Shown here: piece after piece, positions 28,018 to 35,658 of the stretch
How the letters are laid out: each line of letters begins with the position of its first letter
Numbering within the stretch: position 1 is the stretch's first letter
Assembly (NCBI RefSeq): GCF_016595215.1
Contig: NZ_JAENHK010000007.1
Span: 124,001 to 188,000 of the forward strand
Direction: 5' to 3'
DNA from: Chryseobacterium paridis
Lineage (GTDB): Bacteria > Bacteroidota > Bacteroidia > Flavobacteriales > Weeksellaceae
Length of the DNA: 64,000 nt
Translations under genes and position numbers: made by a program
The notes under the pieces: generated by a model
Databases searched by the model: none
The model's input: only the letters and a program-made list of their open reading frames with translations
Told to the model about the DNA's origin: nothing

Positions 28018-28257
28018 TAAAATTGAAAGTGGAAAATTGAAAATTGAAAACCAGCAACTAAATGGCCGACATAGTAATTTTCAACTTTCAATTTTCAACT
28101 TTAATTAAATTTAAATTGGGTTAGCTACTTACAGAAATCAAGTCAGATAATTATATAGTGGAAAATGGAAAGTGGAAAATTGAAAACTAGCCAATAAACG
28201 GCAGGCACAATAACTTTCCACTTTCAATTTTCAATTTTCAACTTTTAATCAAATACA
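28018..28257. repeat. Duplicated AT-rich repeat block including a decayed copy of the next gene's start
   Basis: Two blocks (about 28018-28140 and 28150-28280), each an inverted pair of the GAAAGTGGAAAATTGAAA element around a short GGCCGACATAGTA or GGCAGGCACAATA centre, lie in tandem. After the first, GCTACTTACAGAAATCAAG at 28123 resembles ACTACTTACAGAAATAAAA at 28265, which is codons 3-9 of the hydrolase gene. The gap thus arose by a tandem duplication that took in the start of the gene; the upstream copy has decayed. Confidence 0.65.
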
Positions 28258-29361
28258 ATGAGTTTACTACTTACAGAAATAAAAAATAGAGTGGGGATCA
28301 TTACCCTTAACTCGGAAAAGACACTCAATGCTCTTTCTCTGCCTATGATAGAAGAGCTACATACTATATTGTCTACCTGGAAGATCAATGATGAGGTTGC
28401 CTGCATCTTTTTACAGGGATCAGGTGAGAAAGCATTTTGTGCAGGTGGAGATGTTCGTCAGTTATATGATTCAATTATTGCTCAGAGAGCTATTGATCAT
28501 ACTAAAGTACCTCAGGATTGTTTTGATTTCTTTTCAAAAGAATATCAGGTTGATTATATGATCCATACTTATCCTAAACCCATTGTTGTTTGGGGACATG
28601 GAATTGTAATGGGTGGAGGTATTGGTTTAATGGCGGGCGCATCGCATCGGATTGTCACGGAACGAAGTAAGTTGGCTATGCCTGAAATTACGATTGGACT
28701 ATATCCTGATGTAGGAGGAACGTGGTTTCTGAATAAAATGCCTTCTGCTTACGGTTTGTATCTTGGATTAACCGGAGCAAGGCTTGACGGTGCCGACTGT
28801 AAATTTTTAGGATTGGCAGATTTTTATCTTTCATCTTCATTAAAAGAGCAAATTCTTTCATCTTTACAAGAAATTATCTGGAATGGAGACGGTCATCAGG
28901 CAGTTTCTGAGGTTCTGGAAAAGTTCTCAAAAGAGACAGAAATACCTGAATCACAAACGGAATTGCATCAAGCCTTTATTCATAGGTTTGAGGGAGTAGA
29001 TTCATTAGAAGAATTTGCCGAAATACTTACTGATTACCCTAAAAAAGATGATTGGATTTTAACTGGACTTAAAAGCTTTGAAGCGGGTTCACCCAGCTCT
29101 GCCCATATTATTTTCAGGCAATTAAAGCAGGGAAAAAAATTAAGCCTCGAAGATGTATTCCGCTCAGAATTGAATTTGTCCTGCCAATGTTGTATTCACA
29201 CTGATTTTATTGAAGGAGTAAGAGCTTTATTAGTAGATAAAGATTTAACTCCGAAATGGCAGCCCGCTACTTTGACTGAAGTTACAGAAGACTGGGTGGA
29301 TGGTTATTTTAATTGGATCATCGGAGAGTGGGATGTTGTTGAAGTAGAAATTGAAAATTGA
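28258..29361 (+). CDS. 3-hydroxyisobutyryl-CoA hydrolase (crotonase superfamily)
   Basis: Releases 3-hydroxyisobutyrate from its CoA ester in valine degradation. The 367-residue length and catalytic pair fit HIBCH: Glu143 in MPEITIGLYPDVGG and Asp151 in the same segment, with the oxyanion motifs AFCAGGDVRQLYD and GHGIVMGGGIG. ECH/isomerase names given to such proteins are less precise. The last codons (VEVEIEN) and the TGA stop are made from the AT-rich repeat that follows, so the C-terminus has been altered by the repeat. Confidence 0.9.
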   Translation: MSLLLTEIKNRVGIITLNSEKTLNALSLPMIEELHTILSTWKINDEVACIFLQGSGEKAFCAGGDVRQLYDSIIAQRAIDHTKVPQDCFDFFSKEYQVDYMIHTYPKPIVVWGHGIVMGGGIGLMAGASHRIVTERSKLAMPEITIGLYPDVGGTWFLNKMPSAYGLYLGLTGARLDGADCKFLGLADFYLSSSLKEQILSSLQEIIWNGDGHQAVSEVLEKFSKETEIPESQTELHQAFIHRFEGVDSLEEFAEILTDYPKKDDWILTGLKSFEAGSPSSAHIIFRQLKQGKKLSLEDVFRSELNLSCQCCIHTDFIEGVRALLVDKDLTPKWQPATLTEVTEDWVDGYFNWIIGEWDVVEVEIEN

Positions 29362-29385
29362 AAGTGGAAAGGTGAAAATGGAAAT
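29344..29385. repeat. AT-rich intergenic repeat at the end of the hydrolase gene
   Basis: GAAATTGAAAATTGAAAGTGG overlaps the last codons of the 3-hydroxyisobutyryl-CoA hydrolase and supplies its TGA stop, then continues into the gap. Confidence 0.6.
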
Positions 29386-29431
29386 TCGTGCAGATTTATT
29401 TATTAAGAGATGTATGGTTTTATAATGGAGT

Positions 29432-29560
29432 TGGAAAATTGAAGAGTTAATTAAATTGAAAGTTGAAAATTGAAATTTGAAAACGAAAAATTGAAATTTG
29501 AAAATGAGAAATTGAAGGCTACTTCTGGAACTTTCAACTCTCCATTTTCAATTTTCAACT
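29432..29560. repeat. Left direct repeat flanking the four-helix-bundle gene
   Basis: Begins TGGAAAATTGAAGAGTTAAT; its first 60 bases (29432-29491) are identical to 29955-30014 on the other side of the gene. It continues as GAAGGCTACTTCTGGAACTT, which also recurs on the right, followed by the reverse-orientation AT-rich element. Confidence 0.85.
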
Positions 29561-29562
29561 TT

Positions 29563-29922
29563 TTAAAGAAGTAAGTTCCTTTTAGTGGTTTTCACTATAG
29601 CGGCAAGAATTCTTATTAATTCATCAATTGTCGGATATATAGTTTTGAATGTTGATGAAGAAATATATCCGCTATCTCTTAAAAGTTGAAGCCAATATTT
29701 AGTTTCATTTGCTTCTTTTAGGGCAATATTGATCTTATTTAAAAAATCTCTTTTGCTTTGAGCGTGTTCAGATTCACGTACTAAAGCTCCGATTGCAGTA
29801 CCGCTGCGAAGAATTTGCTTGGATAAAACAAACTCTTTCTTTTCGGAAACCAGTTGTTTATACAATAATATGATTTGTAAAGCAAAGGAATATGCTTTTG
29901 CATCAATAATAGAAGTTGTCAT
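29563..29922 (-). CDS. Four-helix-bundle protein (23S rRNA intervening-sequence/S23 family)
   Basis: A 119-residue, all-helical protein. SKQILRSGTAIGALVRESEHA, FLNKINIALKEANETKYWL and LLRDSG are typical of the S23/IVP family (related to the Avd accessory protein of diversity-generating retroelements); its function outside DGRs is unknown. ATG at 29922 gives MTTSIIDAKAYSFALQII; the frame continues upstream for nine codons but without family similarity. It is the only minus-strand gene in this cluster and is bracketed by a 60-bp perfect direct repeat, which implies movement or duplication as a unit. No reverse transcriptase is in the window. Confidence 0.88.
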   Translation of the reverse strand: MTTSIIDAKAYSFALQIILLYKQLVSEKKEFVLSKQILRSGTAIGALVRESEHAQSKRDFLNKINIALKEANETKYWLQLLRDSGYISSSTFKTIYPTIDELIRILAAIVKTTKRNLLL

Positions 29923-29954
29923 ACATGTGTGTTTTAGGGTAAGATACAAAAAAG

Positions 29955-30056
29955 TGGAAAATTGAAGAGTTAATTAAATTGAAAGTTGAAAATTGAAATT
30001 TGAAAACGAAAAATAGAAGGCTACCTCTGGAACTTTCAACTTTCAATTTTCCACTT
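29955..30056. repeat. Right direct repeat flanking the four-helix-bundle gene
   Basis: The first 60 bases equal 29432-29491 exactly; the rest is GAAGGCTACCTCTGGAACTT and TTTCAATTTTCCACTTT, slightly diverged and about 18 bases shorter in the middle than the left copy. Confidence 0.85.
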
Positions 30057-30250
30057 TGCATTTATAAGAAAAGTTGTTAAATGAATAAAAGAAAGATAAA
30101 AATATGGCTGACATTGAAGCTTTCAACTTTCCACTTTCCATTTTCAATTTTCCACTTTGCATTTATAGGAAAAATCGTTAAATGAATAACAAAAAGGTTA
30201 AGATGAGACTGACATTGAAGCTTTCAACTTTCCACTTTCAATTTTCAACT
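30051..30250. repeat. Two tandem units of about 101 bp
   Basis: CCACTTTGCATTTATA starts at 30051 and again at 30152, each time followed by GTTAAATGAATAA and TGACATTGAAGCTTTCAACT and ending in the reverse-orientation AT-rich element. The units differ at several sites, so the duplication is not very recent. Confidence 0.75.
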
Positions 30251-30290
30251 ATATAAATCTCAACTATATAAAAATAAATTATTAATAAGA

Positions 30291-31187
30291 ATGAAAAAAA
30301 TAGCATTCATAGGATTAGGAAATATGGGAGGTCCCATGGCGGCTAATCTGGTTAAAAAAGGACATGAAGTAGTAGGTTTTGATCTTTCGGAATCTGCTTT
30401 AAATGCTTTAGTATATGCAGGCGGACAAGTGGCAGGATCTGCTTTGGAGGCGGTAAAAGAAGCTGGAGTTGTTATTACGATGTTGCCTTCAGGGAAACAT
30501 GTCGCGGAATTATATTCGGAAGAGTTGATCAATAATTTGCAACCTGGAACATTGATCATTGATAGCAGTACTATTGATGCTGTAACAGCAAGATCTGTTG
30601 CAGAATTGGCAGTTTCCAGAGGGCACAAAATGATCGACGCTCCTGTTTCAGGGGGAACTGGTGGGGCACAAGCGGGTACGCTTACCTTTATTGTTGGAGG
30701 ATCCGCAGAGAATTTTAATGAAGCAAAACCTGTGCTTGAATGTATGGGACAAAATATATTCCATGCCGGAGATTCTGGAGCCGGACAGGTGGCTAAAATA
30801 TGTAATAATATGCTTTTGGCCATTAATATGATTGGTACTTCTGAGGCCATTAACTTAGGTGTACGACATGGATTGGATGCTTCAGTTTTAAGTGAAATTA
30901 TGCAAAAAAGTTCCGGGAGAAACTGGTCTTTGGAAGTTTATAATCCTTATCCGGGAGTGATGGAAAATGCTCCTGCTTCCAGAGAATATTCTGGCGGGTT
31001 TGCCGTCGATCTTATGACAAAAGATCTAGGATTAGCAGCAGAGGCTGGTCTCGAAACAAAAACGTCGACTCCACTGGGAAATACTGCTTTAAATCTGTAT
31101 AGAATCTGGAGCGAATCAGGAAACGGGAAAATAGATTTTTCAAGCATCATACAGTTTTTAAATGGAAAATTGAAAGTGGAAAATTGA
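30291..31187 (+). CDS. mmsB: 3-hydroxyisobutyrate dehydrogenase MmsB
   Basis: Oxidises 3-hydroxyisobutyrate to methylmalonate semialdehyde with NAD. 298 residues. The Rossmann motif is FIGLGNMGGPMAANL, the substrate motif is DAPVSGGTGGAQAGTL and the catalytic Lys169 lies in GQVAKICNNM, all typical of beta-hydroxyacid dehydrogenases. The last residues LKVEN and the TGA stop come from the AT-rich repeat that begins inside the gene end, so the natural C-terminus was probably different. Confidence 0.94.
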   Translation: MKKIAFIGLGNMGGPMAANLVKKGHEVVGFDLSESALNALVYAGGQVAGSALEAVKEAGVVITMLPSGKHVAELYSEELINNLQPGTLIIDSSTIDAVTARSVAELAVSRGHKMIDAPVSGGTGGAQAGTLTFIVGGSAENFNEAKPVLECMGQNIFHAGDSGAGQVAKICNNMLLAINMIGTSEAINLGVRHGLDASVLSEIMQKSSGRNWSLEVYNPYPGVMENAPASREYSGGFAVDLMTKDLGLAAEAGLETKTSTPLGNTALNLYRIWSESGNGKIDFSSIIQFLNGKLKVEN

Positions 31188-31280
31188 AAATTGAAAATAA
31201 GAAGGGCACAGATACAAAACCCGCACACTTTCGACTTCTCACTTTCCATTTTCAACTTTTAACTTTTAACTTTAATAAAA
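31162..31280. repeat. AT-rich intergenic repeat overlapping the mmsB end
   Basis: AATGGAAAATTGAAAGTGGA at 31162 lies inside mmsB and runs into the gap; the reverse form CTTTCCATTTTCAACTTTTA (from about 31242) precedes the next gene. Together they can form a hairpin across the gap. Confidence 0.7.
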
Positions 31281-32063
31281 ATGAATTTCGAAACATTACT
31301 ATATCAGCAGGAAGGCTCTATCGGAGTCCTGACAATCAATCGTCCTCAGGCATTAAATGCTCTGAATAAAGACGTTTTAAGAGAATTAAAAAAATTCGCA
31401 GATGAAATAAAAAGCAGTCAGGATATCAGAGTACTTATTATTACCGGATCTGGCGAAAAAGCTTTCGTAGCAGGTGCAGATATTAAAGAAATGCAAGGAA
31501 TGACTCCTAAAGAGGCAGAGTCATTTTCAGTTTTTGCACAAACAGCATTCAATGCAATTGAAGAATTGCCATTTGCAGTTATTGCTGCTGTAAACGGTTT
31601 TGCATTGGGGGGCGGTTGTGAACTAGCATTATCCTGCGATATTATTTTAGCCAGTGAAAAGGCTAAATTTGGTTTGCCAGAAGTGACTCTTGGACTTTTG
31701 CCGTGTTTTGGAGGAACTCAACGTTTGCCAAGAGCTATTGGCTTGTATAAGGCAAGAGAAATGGTTTTCTCCGGAGAATTTTATTCTGCAGCAGATTGCA
31801 AAGAATTTGGTTTTGTCAATAGAGTGATTACTTCTGAAGAATTAATGAATGAAGCAAAAAAGTTAGCCTCCACTATTTCATTGCGAGGCCCTGTAGCAGT
31901 CCATAAAGCAAAACAGTCTTTAAATACAGGATTTGAGCTGCATATTCATGAAGGCTTACAACAGGAAGCTCATTTATTTGGTGAGCTATTTAATAGTGAA
32001 GATCAAAAAGAGGGGATAAACGCTTTTATTGAAAAAAGAAGCCCTGATTTTAGAGGAAGATAG
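31281..32063 (+). CDS. Enoyl-CoA hydratase, probably methacrylyl-CoA hydratase
   Basis: Crotonase of 260 residues, standard length. The two catalytic Glu are Glu114 in GGGCELALSCD and Glu134 in GLPEVTLGL, 20 apart as in rat enoyl-CoA hydratase. The oxyanion motif is AFVAGADIKEM. In this cluster the expected reaction is hydration of methacrylyl-CoA to 3-hydroxyisobutyryl-CoA, filling the step between the acyl-CoA dehydrogenase and the hydrolase. A broader fatty-acid role is possible. It is the last plus-strand gene of the cluster. Confidence 0.92.
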   Translation: MNFETLLYQQEGSIGVLTINRPQALNALNKDVLRELKKFADEIKSSQDIRVLIITGSGEKAFVAGADIKEMQGMTPKEAESFSVFAQTAFNAIEELPFAVIAAVNGFALGGGCELALSCDIILASEKAKFGLPEVTLGLLPCFGGTQRLPRAIGLYKAREMVFSGEFYSAADCKEFGFVNRVITSEELMNEAKKLASTISLRGPVAVHKAKQSLNTGFELHIHEGLQQEAHLFGELFNSEDQKEGINAFIEKRSPDFRGR

Positions 32064-32080
32064 ATATTTGATTTTTTTTT

Positions 32081-32113
32081 CAAAGCCTGAACGATCATGA
32101 AGTTCAGGCTTTG
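32081..32113 (+). terminator. Hairpin after the catabolic cluster, no U tract
   Basis: CAAAGCCTGAAC and GTTCAGGCTTTG form a perfect 12-bp stem with a 9-base loop 17 bases after the last gene. The T run (ten T) lies before the stem, not after it, so intrinsic termination is doubtful; it may protect the 3' end or be rho-assisted. Confidence 0.45.
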
Positions 32114-32161
32114 ATGTATAATGACTATATGATGTCAGGTTGAAAATGTGTTGAAGAATCC

Positions 32162-32491
32162 TTACGTTTTAATGATTCCTATAAGACCGGCCAAAATAGC
32201 CATTCCAAATAAAAGGTAGAAGACTTTGGTTGGAACATTTTTCCCACTGTATATCCCGCAAAAAATTGAAACTCCTAAGAATAAAAATGATTTCGGGATG
32301 ATTTTATATAAATTGATATGGGGGTATTTTAAAACGACAAGAAGGATTCCGGTTATTAAAATAGTAACTCCAATAAGGATGTTTCTTTTATGAAGCATCT
32401 TGTTTTCCTGAGGAAATAATATAGCAAGTTGGATAATAAATATTAAGAAGGCTATGAAATGTAAGGCCAGAACGATATTAAATAAAATCAT
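32162..32491 (-). CDS. Small membrane protein, unknown function
   Basis: A 109-residue protein with three to four hydrophobic helices (near 3-25, 38-55, 65-82, 85-107). No family recognised with certainty. It overlaps the DUF4267 gene by 4 bases (ATGA), so the two are translated together and probably act together in the inner membrane. Confidence 0.72.
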   Translation of the reverse strand: MILFNIVLALHFIAFLIFIIQLAILFPQENKMLHKRNILIGVTILITGILLVVLKYPHINLYKIIPKSFLFLGVSIFCGIYSGKNVPTKVFYLLFGMAILAGLIGIIKT

Positions 32492-32910
32492 GATGCTATC
32501 ATTTTATGATTGTTTAAATAATAGAACCCGCATGACAAACAGATGATAACAGCGATCAAATGTGAAATTAGATGACCAGTTTTGAAGTCAGGATGCGATA
32601 GTACTACGTAGAAATCTGTAGCAGGAATTATAGTTCCTAAGATCAGAATAAAACCTAATGCAAAGAACTGTTTTTTCCATAAAAGGAATATAATAATCAA
32701 TCCAAAGAAAAAATCACGGATTCCTTTAATATACTGAAAGGAAAAATCTCCATTGGTAATAGTGCGAATGCCATAATCTATTTCAGCACCGACAGGATTG
32801 ATAAAAAAGCGGATACCAATGTACAGTAAACCAATACCTGAAATGAGGCTCAGCCAGAATGATGTTTGTTGTTGTAAACGTTTCATAAGAACTTTATTTT
32901 GTTGATACAA
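32488..32910 (-). CDS. DUF4267 family membrane protein
   Basis: A 140-residue protein with four membrane segments. GIRFFINPVGAEIDYGIR and KGIRDFFFGLIIIFLLW fit the DUF4267 pattern. Function unknown. The Crp-type gene 48 bases upstream on the same strand probably controls this pair. Confidence 0.75.
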   Translation of the reverse strand: MYQQNKVLMKRLQQQTSFWLSLISGIGLLYIGIRFFINPVGAEIDYGIRTITNGDFSFQYIKGIRDFFFGLIIIFLLWKKQFFALGFILILGTIIPATDFYVVLSHPDFKTGHLISHLIAVIICLSCGFYYLNNHKMIAS

Positions 32911-32958
32911 AATTCCTCAACGTTTACTAAAAATTTATGCACCCAGGTTAATAAATCA

Positions 32959-33531
32959 TTAAAGCGATATCCTTTTTCTGATTCGGCTTAATGACTGTGG
33001 CTTTACACCAACGTAGGAAGCAATATAATATTGAGATACCCGTTGTTGCAGATCAAAATGCTCTTTGATAAATTTTTCATAGCGTGATTTTGGAGAATCA
33101 GTGTGAAATGAATTCCTGTCTTTTAATGTTTTAATAAGAACATACTCAATAGATAGCCGTCCAAATCGTTCTCCATTTTTAACCTGTTCATAAAGCTTCT
33201 GAAGGTTTTCATAGCTGATGGTCCAGATGCTGGAGTTCTCAAGAGCCTGAATGATTTGTTTTGATGGTGTTTGCGGACCAAAGCTTTCAAAATTACTGGT
33301 AAATTCATTTTCTTTTGAAAAACCATAGGTCCTTTCTTCTCCATCATCATTAATGTAATAGCGCACAAGGCCTTTTTCAATAAAACCAACGTATTTGCAG
33401 ACTTCACCTTCTTTAAGGAAAAATTCTCCTTTTTTATAGGCTTTCAATGTGAATAAGCTGTGAATTATTTTTTCTTCATCAGGACTTATTTCTATTACTT
33501 GTTTAATTGCTGTAATTAAAGGATCATCCAT
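32959..33531 (-). CDS. Crp/Fnr family transcriptional regulator
   Basis: A 190-residue regulator with an N-terminal cNMP-binding-like domain (EFFLKEGEVCKYVGFIEKGL, YYINDDGEERTYGF) and a C-terminal HTH with YYIASYVGVKPQSLSRIRKR. ATG at 33531 is preferred; the frame stays open for 12 further codons to a TTG. It resembles the regulator at 17927 in layout, each preceding a small membrane protein gene. The effector is unknown. Confidence 0.9.
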   Translation of the reverse strand: MDDPLITAIKQVIEISPDEEKIIHSLFTLKAYKKGEFFLKEGEVCKYVGFIEKGLVRYYINDDGEERTYGFSKENEFTSNFESFGPQTPSKQIIQALENSSIWTISYENLQKLYEQVKNGERFGRLSIEYVLIKTLKDRNSFHTDSPKSRYEKFIKEHFDLQQRVSQYYIASYVGVKPQSLSRIRKRISL

Positions 33532-33701
33532 AGTTAAGTAGTTTTTATCAGAGTTAGGTTGAATCAATATTGAAAATCTATGAACAATTTAATGCTAAAA
33601 TTAAGCTGTAAATTTATATCAAATCACTGATTCTTTGATAATTTATATATTTAAATTGTATTGATTACAAGTAAAACTACTTATCTAAATCCCATCTTTA
33701 T

Positions 33702-34301
33702 CTATTGTGTTAATAGGTAATTATATTCGATGTTGCCCCATAATACCTCATCACCGGTTTCAGTCATTTCTGATGGATTATTAAAAGCACTATGACCGAA
33801 AACACTTTGGTATTCAAAGGTCCCAAAAGTATTGTTTTGTGAAAGAAAAAAAGCAGTAGAATTGTTTCTGGGCATTTTCTTTACGTACCGAAGTGCTCTT
33901 TTCAATGTAAAAGAAGATTCAGTCTTATTGAACATTCCTATATATTCAGGTTCGCCATTTCTGATGATAAATACAGAGTCTTTTGAAAGGGTAATCTTAT
34001 ATTCTGCATCAGCTGATGATCCGGCGATCAGTTTAATGGAATTGTTTTTTATATCCACACTTATCTTATTCCATATAGGCTCCTGATAAAATTCCCAATA
34101 TTTACTCAGGTATGATTCATTCGGATGGGATGGTTGAGCAGTTGGGGCTTTGTAAAGGACGACACTTTTCACAAGGTAATTTTTATACTGAAAATCATAC
34201 ACTACCTTTTCTATTGGTTTTGGGTTTTCGAGCGTATCATCATTTTCGCCACATGAGATTACAAGAATTGAGGCTATAAGGATATTGAAAATAGATTTCA
34301 T
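33702..34301 (-). CDS. Lipoprotein of unknown function
   Basis: A 199-residue predicted lipoprotein: signal ILIASILVISC with lipidated Cys17, followed by a probable beta-rich domain. No family recognised. Gly-Glu-Asn-Asp-Asp follows the Cys, which fits a surface-lipoprotein export signal of Bacteroidota rich in acidic residues. It stands alone between two gaps. Confidence 0.72.
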   Translation of the reverse strand: MKSIFNILIASILVISCGENDDTLENPKPIEKVVYDFQYKNYLVKSVVLYKAPTAQPSHPNESYLSKYWEFYQEPIWNKISVDIKNNSIKLIAGSSADAEYKITLSKDSVFIIRNGEPEYIGMFNKTESSFTLKRALRYVKKMPRNNSTAFFLSQNNTFGTFEYQSVFGHSAFNNPSEMTETGDEVLWGNIEYNYLLTQ

Positions 34302-34525
34302 TATGGTTTGTTTCGAGATAATTTTTTTTTGTTATTTAATTCACAGTAAAGATAGTTATTAATGCTTAAAATAACGATCAATCTCCTATAGAAAGGAGTT
34401 TATAGAGTTGTTGGTAGATATAATATGTTTATTATTAGCTATTTAAAATTCTCTTTTTATTAACCAAGAGCACTAATGATTTAAAGTAATCATTCTTTTG
34501 GTTTTTGCAGGAATTAGCTGGTTAT

Positions 34526-34945
34526 TTAATTTGATTTTGCAATAGTGGTCTCTTCATATGTATCCCACATATCGGTAGTGATCTTTGAAACAGTTAATTC
34601 ATTTCCATTAATGGAAGCATGATAAATAACAAAATTAAGGATCATACTCGCATTCCCGCTGCTATAAGACCCTTTCAGTATCTGATAGCTATCACAAGTT
34701 GAATAGGATACGAAAATAACCTCGCTTGATCCATTGAGCTGATCAATCTGATAATATGATTTTGCTGTACATGTACCATCATGCAGTGTAGTAAAGGTTA
34801 TGACCCCATTCTTTTTTGTAACAGATTTATGTACATAGTACTTAGTGGATTTTACAACAGGAGCAGGAGGATTAGGGACATACTCAGAGTCACTCAAGCA
34901 GGAAGTAAGGAAAAACAGTAATAAAGCTGACAGGAATAACTTCAT
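34526..34945 (-). CDS. Small lipoprotein, unknown function
   Basis: A 139-residue predicted lipoprotein with signal SALLLFFLTSC and a beta-rich body with three further Cys. ATG at 34945 is preferred over the upstream ATG at 34963, because a promoter -7 box lies at 34961-34968 and the transcript should start near 34955. No family recognised. Confidence 0.7.
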   Translation of the reverse strand: MKLFLSALLLFFLTSCLSDSEYVPNPPAPVVKSTKYYVHKSVTKKNGVITFTTLHDGTCTAKSYYQIDQLNGSSEVIFVSYSTCDSYQILKGSYSSGNASMILNFVIYHASINGNELTVSKITTDMWDTYEETTIAKSN

Positions 34946-34960
34946 AATTTGACGTTTTTG

Positions 34961-34968
34961 CAAAGATA
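34961..34968 (-). promoter_or_regulatory. Promoter -7 element that decides the lipoprotein start
   Basis: The minus strand reads TATCTTTG, an exact TAnnTTTG box, about 16 bases before the ATG at 34945 and overlapping the alternative ATG at 34963. Confidence 0.5.
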
Positions 34969-35081
34969 TACTTTGAAATCAAATTGTGCTATTGCTTTCA
35001 TTAAACTGTTTTTTGATGTCATACATATATGTTATAGAAAAAAACGAATAATTAAATATACAAGTCTGTCTATTTAATTGT

Positions 35082-35089
35082 TAGTTTTG
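35082..35089 (+). promoter_or_regulatory. Promoter -7 element of the tetR-MFS operon
   Basis: TAGTTTTG lies 4 bases before the ATG of the regulator, so the transcript may be leaderless. GTCTGTCTATTTAATT just upstream is a candidate TetR operator half-site. Confidence 0.4.
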
Positions 35090-35093
35090 CTTC

Positions 35094-35657
35094 ATGAAAC
35101 AGAGAGGACAAGTCGTAGCCGACAGAATATTGGATACCGCCGAGCGCCTATTTTACGCCCAGGGCTATAATAATACCGGCATTAATCAGATCATTGAAGA
35201 AGCTGATATTGCAAAGGCTTCTTTATACAAACATTTTGAGACAAAAACAGATCTGTTAATTGCGTATGTCCGGCGGACGCATGAATTGTGGTTTAGCAGG
35301 CTGGAAGCAAGTGTAAACAAAGTCACAGATCCTAAAGGTAAATTATTGGCACTTTTTGATCATCATACAGATCGGCAGAAAATTCGTCAATTTGGTGGCT
35401 GTCCATTCATTAAAGCTAATGATGAAGCAGGAGCAAGCGATCCAAGAGTTTTGGCTGAAATACAGTCCACAAAAGTTCACAGCAAAGAATATATAAAAAT
35501 GCTTGTAGAAAATTCAGGTCACAAAAAAATCTTGTCGGATGAAGAGTTGGCGGAGATGATCTATGTAATGCTTGAAGGTTCTATAGTTACCGCATCTGTT
35601 TTTAAAAAACCTGATGATATTCAATCTGCAAAGAAAATCATTGAAAAACTGATCTAA
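35094..35657 (+). CDS. TetR/AcrR family regulator
   Basis: A 187-residue repressor with an N-terminal HTH (GINQIIEEADIAKASLYKHF, the diagnostic TetR recognition helix region) and a divergent ligand domain. It ends one base before the ATG of an MFS pump, so it most likely represses that pump and is induced by its substrate. Confidence 0.93.
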   Translation: MKQRGQVVADRILDTAERLFYAQGYNNTGINQIIEEADIAKASLYKHFETKTDLLIAYVRRTHELWFSRLEASVNKVTDPKGKLLALFDHHTDRQKIRQFGGCPFIKANDEAGASDPRVLAEIQSTKVHSKEYIKMLVENSGHKKILSDEELAEMIYVMLEGSIVTASVFKKPDDIQSAKKIIEKLI

Positions 35658-35658
35658 A

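Noticed and set aside
29563..29922. Diversity-generating retroelement based on the Avd-like protein
   Set aside because: No reverse transcriptase, template repeat or variable repeat with adenine-biased changes is visible.
30260..30850. 196-codon minus-strand frame opposite mmsB
   Set aside because: A shadow of the well-conserved mmsB coding sequence; Pro/Ala-rich composition typical of antisense frames.
25200..31280. CRISPR array from the many similar AT-rich repeats
   Set aside because: Repeats are irregular in length and spacing, occur in both orientations, lie between catabolic genes and have no unique spacers or cas genes.
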